From: Desulfobacula sp.
GTDB lineage: Bacteria; Desulfobacterota; Desulfobacteria; Desulfobacterales; Desulfobacteraceae
Direction of reading: 5' to 3'
DNA: 64,000 nucleotides
NCBI RefSeq assembly: GCF_014237455.1
Contig: NZ_JABZFL010000002.1
Span: 1-64,000 of the forward strand
A model generated the notes under the pieces. The model ran no database searches, was not told the origin of the DNA, and saw only the letters and a program-made list of their open reading frames with translations. The position numbers were made by a program, and so were the translations under genes. This document shows, in pieces, positions 55,244 to 63,294 of this stretch. The first letter of the stretch is position 1, and each line of letters begins with the position of its first letter.

Positions 55244-56386
55244 ATGGAAAAAGACAACCCTACATTTAACAAAGAAATCCTTTCTTTACGGACCCATATT
55301 GATCACATTGATTCGCAGATACTTTCCCTTCTTTCTCAACGCCAGGCCCAGGTTGAAAAAGTGGTCAAATTAAAGAAAAAGCACTATATTCCGGTGTATC
55401 ATCCTGCAAGGGAGGAAGATCTGATTTCAAAACTTCGAATTCAGGCCGGAAAAGTAAATATAGATCCTGATTTTATGGAAGACCTTTACCGGGTGATTTT
55501 AAAGCAGTCACGCGTCAAGCAGACCGACCAGATGGAGCACAAAGGTGTCAGGCCGAATGCCAGAATATTAATTATCGGCGGTGCCGGTCAGATGGGACGA
55601 TTTTTTGGTTCACTCTTTCAAAAATCCGGTTATGAAGTTAGAATCCTTACGGAAGAGGACTGGGATAAAGCAAAAAAACTTTGCAAAGATATTGACCTTT
55701 GCCTTATCTGTGTCCCCATTGAAAAAACCGAAGATATTATTGAACAGATTGCACCATTTCTTGAACTCAAAACCATTCTTGCCGATCTGACCAGCATCAA
55801 AGCGGGACCATTGAAAAAAATGCTTGGATCCCATCCAGGCCCCGTGACAGGACTTCATCCTTTGTTTGGTCCTACCACAGGCTCTCTTGACAAACAGATC
55901 ATTATTGTCACCCCGGGAAGAGATTCGGATCGCTGCCAGTGGCTGGTGGAACAGCTCACCCTCTGGGGTGCCGTTATTGTCCGGTCGAAGGCCAAAGACC
56001 ATGATGAAATAATGGGAATTGTTCAGGCATTGCGCCATTTTGCCACTTTTAGTTTTGGACAATTTTTATATGAAAAGCATGCCCGCATTGAAAGTACCCT
56101 TGAATTTTCAAGCCCGATTTACCGCCTTGAGCTGGGGATGGTGGGAAGGCTGTTTGCCCAGGACGCTCCTCTTTATTCTGAAATTATTTTTGCAACAAAG
56201 GAACGACGACGTCTTTTAAAAGACTATATTGCATCCTTGAATAACCATCTTGAGATGTTGGAAGCCAATGATAAGCATCTTTTTATTAAAAAATTCAATC
56301 ATATCGCCAACTGGTTTGGCCCCTTCAGTGAACAGGCCATGCGGGAAAGCACCTTTCTGATCGACAAACTGATCGAAAGATTTTAA
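55244..56386 (+). CDS. tyrA: chorismate mutase - prephenate dehydrogenase (T-protein type)
   Basis: This 380-residue bifunctional enzyme makes 4-hydroxyphenylpyruvate for tyrosine synthesis. Residues about 10-95 are an AroQ chorismate mutase (LRTHIDHIDSQILSLLSQRQAQVEKVVKLKKKHYIPVYHPAREEDLISKL). The rest is prephenate dehydrogenase with the NAD motif ILIIGGAGQMGRFFG (about 105), ADLTSIKAG, and the substrate block GLHPLFGPT. A chorismate mutase fused to TyrA, while PheA here is fused to DAHP synthase, suggests that this mutase may also feed phenylalanine synthesis. No leader peptide is visible upstream. Confidence 0.93.
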   Translation: MEKDNPTFNKEILSLRTHIDHIDSQILSLLSQRQAQVEKVVKLKKKHYIPVYHPAREEDLISKLRIQAGKVNIDPDFMEDLYRVILKQSRVKQTDQMEHKGVRPNARILIIGGAGQMGRFFGSLFQKSGYEVRILTEEDWDKAKKLCKDIDLCLICVPIEKTEDIIEQIAPFLELKTILADLTSIKAGPLKKMLGSHPGPVTGLHPLFGPTTGSLDKQIIIVTPGRDSDRCQWLVEQLTLWGAVIVRSKAKDHDEIMGIVQALRHFATFSFGQFLYEKHARIESTLEFSSPIYRLELGMVGRLFAQDAPLYSEIIFATKERRRLLKDYIASLNNHLEMLEANDKHLFIKKFNHIANWFGPFSEQAMRESTFLIDKLIERF

Positions 56387-56397
56387 TAGATTTTAAT

Positions 56398-57744
56398 TTA
56401 GCTTTTTCCATATTGTTTTAATTTTTTTAACAGGGTTTTCCTTGTGATACCAAGCCTTCTGGCAGCTTCACTTTTATTGCCGCCGGCCGATTCAAGGGTG
56501 GAAAGAATGGCTTTCTCTTCTATCTGTGAAAGCCTGATATTCCCAAAATCCGTCCCGGCATCAATATTGCCAACTATGTTTGCCTTCATAAACGAAAGGT
56601 CTTCCAGGCAGATATAATCGGATCTGGCAAGGACGACGCCTCTTTCCACACAATTCATCAATTCTCTGACATTGCCTTCCCATTCATACCGGATCATGGC
56701 ATCCATGGCATCAGGTGAAAAGCCTTTGATATCCCGTTTGTTTTTCTTTGAAAACATTTCTAAAAAATGCAACGCAAGGGTTGGGATATCTTCCTTCCTC
56801 TCCCTCAAGGGTGGAACTTCAACAGTCACAACATTCAGCCGGTAGTATAAATCCTGACGAAAGCTTCCCTGCTCGGACAATTTTTTTAAATCCTTATTGG
56901 TTGCGGCAATAATCCTCACATCTGTTTTAATGTTTTGATCACTTCCCACGGGTGTGATTTCTTTTTCTTGGATCACCCTCAACAGCTTTACCTGCATGGC
57001 AAGACTCATTTCACCGATTTCATCCAATAGAATACTGCCCTTGTCTGCCAGTAAAAATCTTCCTTTTCTTTTCTTATCCGCACCGGTGAACGATCCTTTC
57101 TCATGGCCAAAAAGTTCGGACTCAAGCAGGGTCTCTGTAATAGCGGCACAATTGATCCTTACATACGGATAATCTTTTCGTGAAGAATTAAAATGAATGG
57201 CAGATGACACCAGTTCTTTACCGGTTCCCGATTTTCCCATTACCAGGACATTGGCATCGGTCGGTGCCACCATGTGGATGGTGTCCATCAAAGAGAGTAT
57301 GGCAGGGCTTTTTCCGATGATGTCATGGGCAAAGGACTGCTCCTTTAACCGGGTCTTCAAATGCCTGTTTTCCGTTTTCAAAGAAATGCTTTCAAAGATA
57401 CGTTCAATCGTCAGTTTCAGCTTATCAAAATCCAATGGTTTGGTCAGATAATCATAGGCACCGATTTTCAAGGCATTTACGGCTGTATGAACGGATGAAT
57501 AGGCCGTCATGATAATCACAGGCAGGGAAGGATTATAGGTTTTAATCAGCTGCAACGCTTCCATCCCGGACATTTTCACCATTTTCATATCCATCAGAAC
57601 AATATCAAAGGGCTGTTCTTTTACCATTGCAACGGCAGTTGTCCCATCATCTGCCAGATGAACATCAACTCCCCAGTCCGCCATCAAAGTTTTGAGCATT
57701 CTGGCATGGGCTGCATCATCGTCAACCACAAGTATCTTTTTCAT
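56398..57744 (-). CDS. zraR: sigma-54-dependent response regulator (ZraR/NtrC type)
   Basis: This 448-residue regulator has a receiver (1-120; phospho-Asp in IVLMDMKMVKMSG, lysine in YLTKPLD) and an AAA+ domain (about 140-375; Walker A GKSGTGKELV, Walker B SILLDEIGEMSL). The loop that contacts sigma-54 reads EKGSFTGADK, so it is GSFTGA instead of GAFTGA. A Fis-type HTH follows with GNKSEAARRLGITRKTLLKKL. It lies 17 nt after the kinase gene. The divergent ZraP-like gene with a sigma-54 promoter is its likely target. Confidence 0.92.
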   Translation of the reverse strand: MKKILVVDDDAAHARMLKTLMADWGVDVHLADDGTTAVAMVKEQPFDIVLMDMKMVKMSGMEALQLIKTYNPSLPVIIMTAYSSVHTAVNALKIGAYDYLTKPLDFDKLKLTIERIFESISLKTENRHLKTRLKEQSFAHDIIGKSPAILSLMDTIHMVAPTDANVLVMGKSGTGKELVSSAIHFNSSRKDYPYVRINCAAITETLLESELFGHEKGSFTGADKKRKGRFLLADKGSILLDEIGEMSLAMQVKLLRVIQEKEITPVGSDQNIKTDVRIIAATNKDLKKLSEQGSFRQDLYYRLNVVTVEVPPLRERKEDIPTLALHFLEMFSKKNKRDIKGFSPDAMDAMIRYEWEGNVRELMNCVERGVVLARSDYICLEDLSFMKANIVGNIDAGTDFGNIRLSQIEEKAILSTLESAGGNKSEAARRLGITRKTLLKKLKQYGKS

Positions 57745-57761
57745 TTGTCTTTTTTATCCTT

Positions 57762-59540
57762 TTATAAAACAGGCAGATTGATAATGAAACACGTACCCTT
57801 GCCTTTTTTGCTTTCCACACGGATGCTGCCATTAAGGTTTTCAATGATCCGGTGAACGATTGAAAGCCCAAGCCCCGTACCGCTGGGCCGGGTGGTAAAA
57901 TAGGGATCAAAGATCAGATCAAGGGATGCCTTGTCAATCCCAATGCCATTATCCATGATTCTTATTTCGATTCGTCCATCCTCCACAGCATCCTGCACCT
58001 GAATTTCTAATTTTCCTCTGTCTCCCAGTGCATCTATGGCATTAATATATAAATTTAAAAAAACCTGGTTCATCCGGTCCGGGTCCGTGTGAATTACAGT
58101 TTTTTCTGTATCAATATTGACCTTTGTTTCAATTGTCTTCTGATCCAGATCATGGTGAACCAATCTTAAGGAGTGGGTAATCAACTCATTGATATCCACT
58201 TGTTTTTTTTCAATCGCCATGGGTTTTGAAAACTCAAGTAACTGGGTAACGGATCGGTTGATACGTTCTACCTCCTTGACCATAATCCGGGCGGTTTCCT
58301 TATCAGCAGCATTATCTTCATACCGTTTGCCAAAATAGGTTGCAAATCCTTTAATGGAACTCAAGGGGTTTCTGATCTCATGGGCAACACCTGCTGCAAG
58401 ATTTCCAATTGCTGCAAGCCGCTTGTTTGTCTCCACCTGTTTTTTAAGCGCTTTAATCTGGGTCAGATCCCGGAAAAGAAATAAAAATCCCATGACTTCA
58501 CTTTCACTCTCCTTGATAGGGGATGCAATGATATCCAGCCGAACCTCATGGTCGGGATCAATTGCAAGATTGATCTCCCGGTTTAAAACCCCTTGAGATA
58601 TTTCCATTTCCTGTATCAATTCAATCATTTGCGGGAAGGGTTGCGTCAGATCCCCTCCCAGGATATCTTTTGCTGCTTTATTCATGGATGTGATTTCATG
58701 GTCAGAATTAAGGGTAATCAGTCCCGAGGGCATGTTCTGGATCACATTATCAGAAAATGCCTTTACCTGAGTCAAGGATGCTTTTGCAGACCGGTACGCC
58801 TGGAAGACAAACAAGGCAACCATACCAACACATCCCAATATAAAAAAGAGAATACCCCTCCAGACAGTCTCTTTTAACAGCCTGTCCCGGGCAATCTTCT
58901 CCCTCTCCATGGAAAGCCCGGCAAAAATATAATGTTCCGCCATTTCAGACATTTTACCTTCCCGGCTTTGAAGATAAGGCCGGCTCCAGTCCAAAATTCC
59001 CCTTTCAGTATTCTGCTGATCTGACAAGTCCTCAACCCGTAACTTTGACATCCTGTCCATCCGGGTGTGCCCGCGCATGGGTCGGGACCTGATCGGTACA
59101 AACCGCTTGAACACTTCAAAAATTTGCATCTGATCTTTTTGCAGTCTTATCCTGTTATAGACCAAAGCAGTATCTTCATTCATCTTTGCAGTCCCGGGCA
59201 TGGCATCAAAAGTTAGTCCCACCATGGCGGCATCCGAGTGTGCCAGTATCCGGCCGTCCCTTGATGTAATCATCATATAGATAACTTCGGGCTGCAACGA
59301 GGTCTCCAGAAGCATGGCCTGGATTCTTTTTGCACCCCATCGCATGGTGAACATTCCGGTTCTTGTCCCAGCCTCAAATGTTCTGATTAAAGAGGTTCCT
59401 TTTTCCAAAAGCCTTTGAGTGAAGAATTCCTTTTGTTTTTCGAGCCTGTCAAGGGTCATGAACGTAAAGATCGGCAAGAGGATCAATAAAACACCAATGA
59501 GAAATAAAGGGGATACCAATGGAAGATTAAATTTTTTCAT
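57762..59540 (-). CDS. zraS: membrane sensor histidine kinase (ZraS-like)
   Basis: This 592-residue kinase has a TM helix at about 10-30, a periplasmic sensor region of about 200 residues (IYMMITSRDGRILAHSDAAMVGLTFDAM, with DACHE-like features) and a second TM at about 228-250. A PAS domain (FSDNVIQNMPSGLITLNSDHEITSMNKAAKDILGG) leads to HisKA with AAGVAHEIRNPLSSIKGFATYF and an ATPase domain with FLNLYINAIDALGDRG, DNGIGI and GTGLGLSIVHRII. It probably senses envelope or metal stress, judged by its pairing with the ZraP-like protein. Confidence 0.92.
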   Translation of the reverse strand: MKKFNLPLVSPLFLIGVLLILLPIFTFMTLDRLEKQKEFFTQRLLEKGTSLIRTFEAGTRTGMFTMRWGAKRIQAMLLETSLQPEVIYMMITSRDGRILAHSDAAMVGLTFDAMPGTAKMNEDTALVYNRIRLQKDQMQIFEVFKRFVPIRSRPMRGHTRMDRMSKLRVEDLSDQQNTERGILDWSRPYLQSREGKMSEMAEHYIFAGLSMEREKIARDRLLKETVWRGILFFILGCVGMVALFVFQAYRSAKASLTQVKAFSDNVIQNMPSGLITLNSDHEITSMNKAAKDILGGDLTQPFPQMIELIQEMEISQGVLNREINLAIDPDHEVRLDIIASPIKESESEVMGFLFLFRDLTQIKALKKQVETNKRLAAIGNLAAGVAHEIRNPLSSIKGFATYFGKRYEDNAADKETARIMVKEVERINRSVTQLLEFSKPMAIEKKQVDINELITHSLRLVHHDLDQKTIETKVNIDTEKTVIHTDPDRMNQVFLNLYINAIDALGDRGKLEIQVQDAVEDGRIEIRIMDNGIGIDKASLDLIFDPYFTTRPSGTGLGLSIVHRIIENLNGSIRVESKKGKGTCFIINLPVL

Positions 59541-59900
59541 TTTTTTTCTTTTTTATACCCGTTATACTTTAGTTGTTTCTCAATATATTTAATTATACCA
59601 AAATTAGATTAGAAGCAAAAACAATACCATGGGGAGAACGCCTTTGTTTTAAGGATCATTGATTTCCAGGCATCATGGTTCTGGATATTTTATATACACC
59701 TGGATACATTGCCCTGAGTAAAAAGTATACAATACCACAGATTTAATAACAACGCCTTATCATTGTATAATTTTAAATATGTGTTGTAAATTCAATGTGT
59801 TGAAAAATATTTTTCACCTTGGCACACCCCTTGCTGTATTATGTTTCAACAATGATCAAAAAGATCAATTAACAAACTAAACTTTAAATTGGAGATTATT
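59541..59900. other. 360-nt divergent regulatory region zraS / zraP
   Basis: The AT-rich gap between the kinase and the ZraP-like gene contains the sigma-54 promoter described separately and the direct repeat ATGTGTTG at 59779-59786 and 59795-59802, which may be a binding site although it lies close to the -24 box. Upstream activating sequences for the response regulator are expected further left, between about 59640 and 59740, but no clear palindrome stands out. Confidence 0.5.
59818..59835 (+). promoter_or_regulatory. sigma-54 promoter of the ZraP-like gene
   Basis: The sequence CTTGGCACACCCCTTGCT matches the -24/-12 consensus (TGGCAC-N5-TTGCW). The GG (59821-59822) and GC (59833-59834) doublets are separated by 10 nt, as required. 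The transcript would start near 59846, about 55 nt before the ATG. Confidence 0.88.
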
Positions 59901-60395
59901 ATGAAAAAATCAATTATTATTATCAGTTCACTTCTCATGGTTGCACTTGTATCAGGAAGCGTATTTGCATGGGGCCCGGGCAAAGGCCGGGGAATGGGTT
60001 ACAATTCTAATCAAGACTGTCCGCGATATGGAGGCCAAAGCGCCTTCAATGACTTGTCCCAGGATCAGAGAAATCAACTGGGCAGCCTTCGCCAGGTATT
60101 TATTGATGACACCTATGAGGCCAGATCTGCAAAATTTGCAAAACGGCAGGAAATGAGAATGCTCATGGAGACATCCAACCCGGACAGGGCCAAACTTGAA
60201 AAATTATCCCGGGAAATCACAGACCTGCAAAAACAGGTGAGAGACAAACGGATCGATTTTCAGTTGGGCGCAAAAAAAATCTCGCCTGAACTTGGTATGG
60301 GCAGAGGATTCGGACAAGGTCGCGGCAAATGGTCAGGAAAAGGTGGCCAGAGAGGGTTTCAGGGACAGGGAAACAACTGCTATTATAACAATTAA
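59901..60395 (+). CDS. zraP: ZraP/Spy/CpxP-like periplasmic zinc-resistance-associated protein
   Basis: This protein of about 164 residues has a signal peptide (MKKSIIIISSLLMVALVSGSVFA, cleaved before WG). The mature helical part contains LSQDQRNQLGSLRQVFIDDTYEARSAKFAKRQEMRMLMETSNPDRAKLEKLSREITDLQKQVRDKRIDFQ, similar to the hairpin fold of ZraP/CpxP/Spy chaperones. Gly/Arg-rich, flexible ends flank it. GGAG stands 6 nt before ATG. The sigma-54 promoter and the divergent ZraSR-type system suggest stress induction. A 16-bp hairpin ends the transcript. Confidence 0.88.
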   Translation: MKKSIIIISSLLMVALVSGSVFAWGPGKGRGMGYNSNQDCPRYGGQSAFNDLSQDQRNQLGSLRQVFIDDTYEARSAKFAKRQEMRMLMETSNPDRAKLEKLSREITDLQKQVRDKRIDFQLGAKKISPELGMGRGFGQGRGKWSGKGGQRGFQGQGNNCYYNN

Positions 60396-60419
60396 GCTCT
60401 AATCTGATTTACTTTATAA

Positions 60420-60460
60420 CCGCCCGGAACGATGGAACCATCGTTCCGGGCGGTTTGTTT
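60420..60460. terminator. strong intrinsic terminator after the ZraP-like gene
   Basis: A 16-bp perfect stem (CCGCCCGGAACGATGG and its complement) closes a 2-nt AA loop, followed by TTTGTTT. It ends the ZraP-like transcript. The stop of the convergent gene at 60459 abuts it, so it may act in both directions. Confidence 0.92.
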
Positions 60461-61268
60461 ATGCTTCCTCAAGCGTTACATGATTTTTCAACACACCGAT
60501 CTTCTCAACTTTTGTTTCCAGCACATCACCCGGCCCAAGATAAACAGGCGGTTTTCTGGCAAAACCTACCCCGCTTGGTGTTCCCGTTAATATAAGGGTG
60601 CCCGGCACCAGGGTGGCTGACTCGGATAAATATGAAATTATTTGGGCCACCGAAAAAATCATATCACTGGTGTTGCTTTTCTGCATGGTATTGCCGTTTA
60701 ACACACATTCAATGTCAAGGGTATTGGGATCCGTCAACTCATCCGGTGTCACAATCCAGGGACCAAAGGGACAGAAGGTGTCAAAACTTTTCCCCTTTAC
60801 CCATTGCCCTCCGCCGCTATGCTTCTGCCATCTCCTGGCGGATATATCATTTGCACAGGTGTATCCCAGGACATGATCAAGCGCCGTTTCCGGTGAGACA
60901 TTCCTGGTATTTTTTTTGATGATCACGGCAAGCTCAACCTCATAATCCACTTCCGGAATTTTTACACAGGAGGCCGGAATCCTGACATTATCCAGGTGGC
61001 CTGCGGCTGCACTGATATTTTTCATAAACACTATCGGATATTTCGGCAATGCCATCCCGGTCTCTTTGGCATGCAGTTTATAATTTAACCCGATACAAAA
61101 GATAACACTGGGTAAGATGGGGGTTAAAATTTTTTTAACCGGTTTTCTTTTCCCCGTGTTGGAAAAATCAGTATAAATGTCCCCCTCAATTACAGATGCA
61201 CTCTCATTATCAAAGTCACAACCCGTATAAATTTTATTGTCATCACTTTCAAACCTTAGGATTTGCAT
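60459..61268 (-). CDS. fumarylacetoacetate hydrolase family protein
   Basis: This 269-residue FAH-superfamily enzyme has SVIFCIGLNYKLHAKETGM, VKIPEVDYEVELAVIIKKNTRNV (metal-binding Glu set), GYTCANDISARRWQKHSGGGQWVKGKSFDTFCPFGPWIV and LILTGTPSGVGFARKPP. These are the signatures of 2-hydroxyhepta-2,4-diene-1,7-dioate isomerase / acylpyruvase-type members. The enzyme could cleave acylpyruvates or act as oxaloacetate tautomerase. The gene stands alone. Confidence 0.88.
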   Translation of the reverse strand: MQILRFESDDNKIYTGCDFDNESASVIEGDIYTDFSNTGKRKPVKKILTPILPSVIFCIGLNYKLHAKETGMALPKYPIVFMKNISAAAGHLDNVRIPASCVKIPEVDYEVELAVIIKKNTRNVSPETALDHVLGYTCANDISARRWQKHSGGGQWVKGKSFDTFCPFGPWIVTPDELTDPNTLDIECVLNGNTMQKSNTSDMIFSVAQIISYLSESATLVPGTLILTGTPSGVGFARKPPVYLGPGDVLETKVEKIGVLKNHVTLEEA

Positions 61269-61366
61269 GTTTATTTTCTCCTGGTATTCATATATACGTT
61301 TAAATCATGAATTGCTTTTTTACTTTATTAAAATCATTGTCTTAAAAAATCAAGGCCCTTTAGCCA

Positions 61367-62227
61367 ATGAGCCGAAATTGGGAAAAATTATTGACAGGTC
61401 TTTCTGCCAAAAAAGCAGATTTAATCATCCTGATTTTAACATCTCAAAAAATTGAAACCCGTGTTGAACGGAAAAACAATTCATTTGATGTCCTTGTAAC
61501 TCATGCGGACATGGAAAAAGCCCTCATCATGATTAAGACCTATTATAAAGAAAATAAATTTTTCAGGCTTAAACAGCAGTTACAGGAAATCCCCATATCC
61601 TCATTTAAATCATATACTGCTTTTTCCATCATGGGACTGCTCTGGCTTATCCATGCGCTATGTCTTCAATATCATATCCACGAGGACATGATACTGAAAT
61701 ATGGAGCCTCCGCCCTTTTTATTCTCCAGGGAGAGGCATACAGAGCCATTACAGCCCTGTTTTTACATTCAGATACCCGGCACCTTGCAGGGAATATGGC
61801 AGGCATGCTCATTTTCGGAGCACCCGTGATCACCCTTTCCGGATTTGGTGTGGGGCCTTTTATGCTGCTGTTTGCCGGTACCCTTGGCAATCTTATCAAT
61901 GCCCATCTTCACAAAACCGCCCACCTTTCCATTGGCGCCTCCACAGCCATCATGGGAGCGGCAGGCCTTCTTGTGGCATTCCAGATAACGCAAAAGTTCC
62001 GCCTCAATCATCTGATGCCCATATTTGCCGGTGTCGTGCTGATTGCCATGTTCAGCCAGGGAGAGAATACAGATGTGTGGGCCCATATTTTTGGATTTTT
62101 CAGCGGGCTTGGCTCCGGTGTTATTTTCTTTCCCCTGAACAGGATATTTCGATTTCCAAAAAAAGATCTGATCGCCCTATTCATCACCATCTTTATTATT
62201 GCCTCCGCTCTCCTGGCTGCAACTTAG
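61367..62227 (+). CDS. rhomboid family intramembrane serine protease
   Basis: This 286-residue protein has a cytosolic N-terminal domain of about 80 residues and six or seven TM helices. The rhomboid catalytic elements are intact: HLAGNM (N143), GAST with the nucleophile S192 in LSIGASTAIMG, and the His in DVWAHIFGFFSG (H240). It cleaves TM segments of unknown substrates. The GASTA form replaces the common GxSG-type sequence. The gene precedes an endonuclease/phosphatase-family gene on the same strand by about 110 nt. Confidence 0.88.
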   Translation: MSRNWEKLLTGLSAKKADLIILILTSQKIETRVERKNNSFDVLVTHADMEKALIMIKTYYKENKFFRLKQQLQEIPISSFKSYTAFSIMGLLWLIHALCLQYHIHEDMILKYGASALFILQGEAYRAITALFLHSDTRHLAGNMAGMLIFGAPVITLSGFGVGPFMLLFAGTLGNLINAHLHKTAHLSIGASTAIMGAAGLLVAFQITQKFRLNHLMPIFAGVVLIAMFSQGENTDVWAHIFGFFSGLGSGVIFFPLNRIFRFPKKDLIALFITIFIIASALLAAT

Positions 62228-62335
62228 GTGAACAATCCAGCAGATCCAATACCATTTGTGTTTCTAAAACCATTGTGCTACAGGGTTGCGAAGCCTTCTC
62301 TAAAATAAGCTGCGTGGATGGGAGTATGAAAAAAA

Positions 62336-63085
62336 ATGGCTGTAAAAGGAAATGATTATACCGTTATGACCCTGAATCTCAGGTTCGGTCTTGCCGATGA
62401 TGGTGATAATTCATGGCAAAACCGGAAACAATTGTTTACTGAGCTGCTCAAGCGTTATCCGTCAAGCTTTCTTGGAATCCAGGAATCCAACCATTTCCAA
62501 ACTAGATTTTTAGTGCGGCATTTATGTGATCATCATTTCATTGGCTGGTACAACCTTTCAAAGGAATGGTGGCAAAGCAACCTTATCTTTTATCACAACA
62601 CCTGGGAGTGCCTGAAAAGCAAACATTATTTTTTAACTACGACACCGGATATCGAATCCAAGATGCCAGGCAGCAAATGGCCCCGGCAATGTGTTATAGG
62701 GCTTTTCCAAAACGCATCCCGCAGGATTATTATTGCAAACACACATTTTGATTTTGCAGAATCTGTTCAAGAAAAAAGTGCATCACTGATGATCGGGTTC
62801 CTGGCTGAATTTCCAAAAGACTGCCCTGTAATCATCACTGGAGATTTCAATTCAAATCCAGGAGGCAAAGCCCATGCTGTTTTCCAGGCAAACGGCTTTT
62901 CCGAAGCATTTGACAATCAGCATTCAACCACATTCCACAAATTCACCGGCGAAGCAACCCTGGACCACATTGACTGGATATTATATCGCGGCAATATAAA
63001 AATTATCCGTAAAAAAATTATCACGGACTCATTTTCCGGTCGGTACCCATCAGACCATTATCCGGTTATGGCGGTTTTTTCATAA
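62336..63085 (+). CDS. endonuclease/exonuclease/phosphatase family protein
   Basis: This 249-residue EEP-fold hydrolase has TVMTLNLRFG, the metal Glu in FLGIQESN, ANTHFDF, VIITGDFNSNPGG and a final LDHIDWILYRG ... YPSDHYPVMAVF, which gives the catalytic Asp/His. The family includes Mg2+-dependent nucleases and inositol-phosphate phosphatases; the closest fit is the secreted-type endonuclease/phosphatase group, but no signal peptide is visible. Confidence 0.88.
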   Translation: MAVKGNDYTVMTLNLRFGLADDGDNSWQNRKQLFTELLKRYPSSFLGIQESNHFQTRFLVRHLCDHHFIGWYNLSKEWWQSNLIFYHNTWECLKSKHYFLTTTPDIESKMPGSKWPRQCVIGLFQNASRRIIIANTHFDFAESVQEKSASLMIGFLAEFPKDCPVIITGDFNSNPGGKAHAVFQANGFSEAFDNQHSTTFHKFTGEATLDHIDWILYRGNIKIIRKKIITDSFSGRYPSDHYPVMAVFS

Positions 63086-63294
63086 GTTATTTTTCAGATA
63101 TACCTGGGCCGGGTCCTGGTCTTTTCATAAAATTCTTCGATTATCATTTTAATTTCCATACGATTGGCCTGATCTGAAAAGTTAGTTTAATTCATTTCTT
63201 TTTAATTCTGTAATATGATAAGACTCTCCTGTAGTTTGATCCATTTATCATTTAATTTTTACAAAACCAGTATTGATGAATATTGGAGGAATAT

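Noticed and set aside
61660-62355. 231-residue plus-strand frame within the rhomboid gene
   Set aside because: It is a shifted-frame shadow of the rhomboid protease, rich in Ser, His, Arg and Pro, with no motif.
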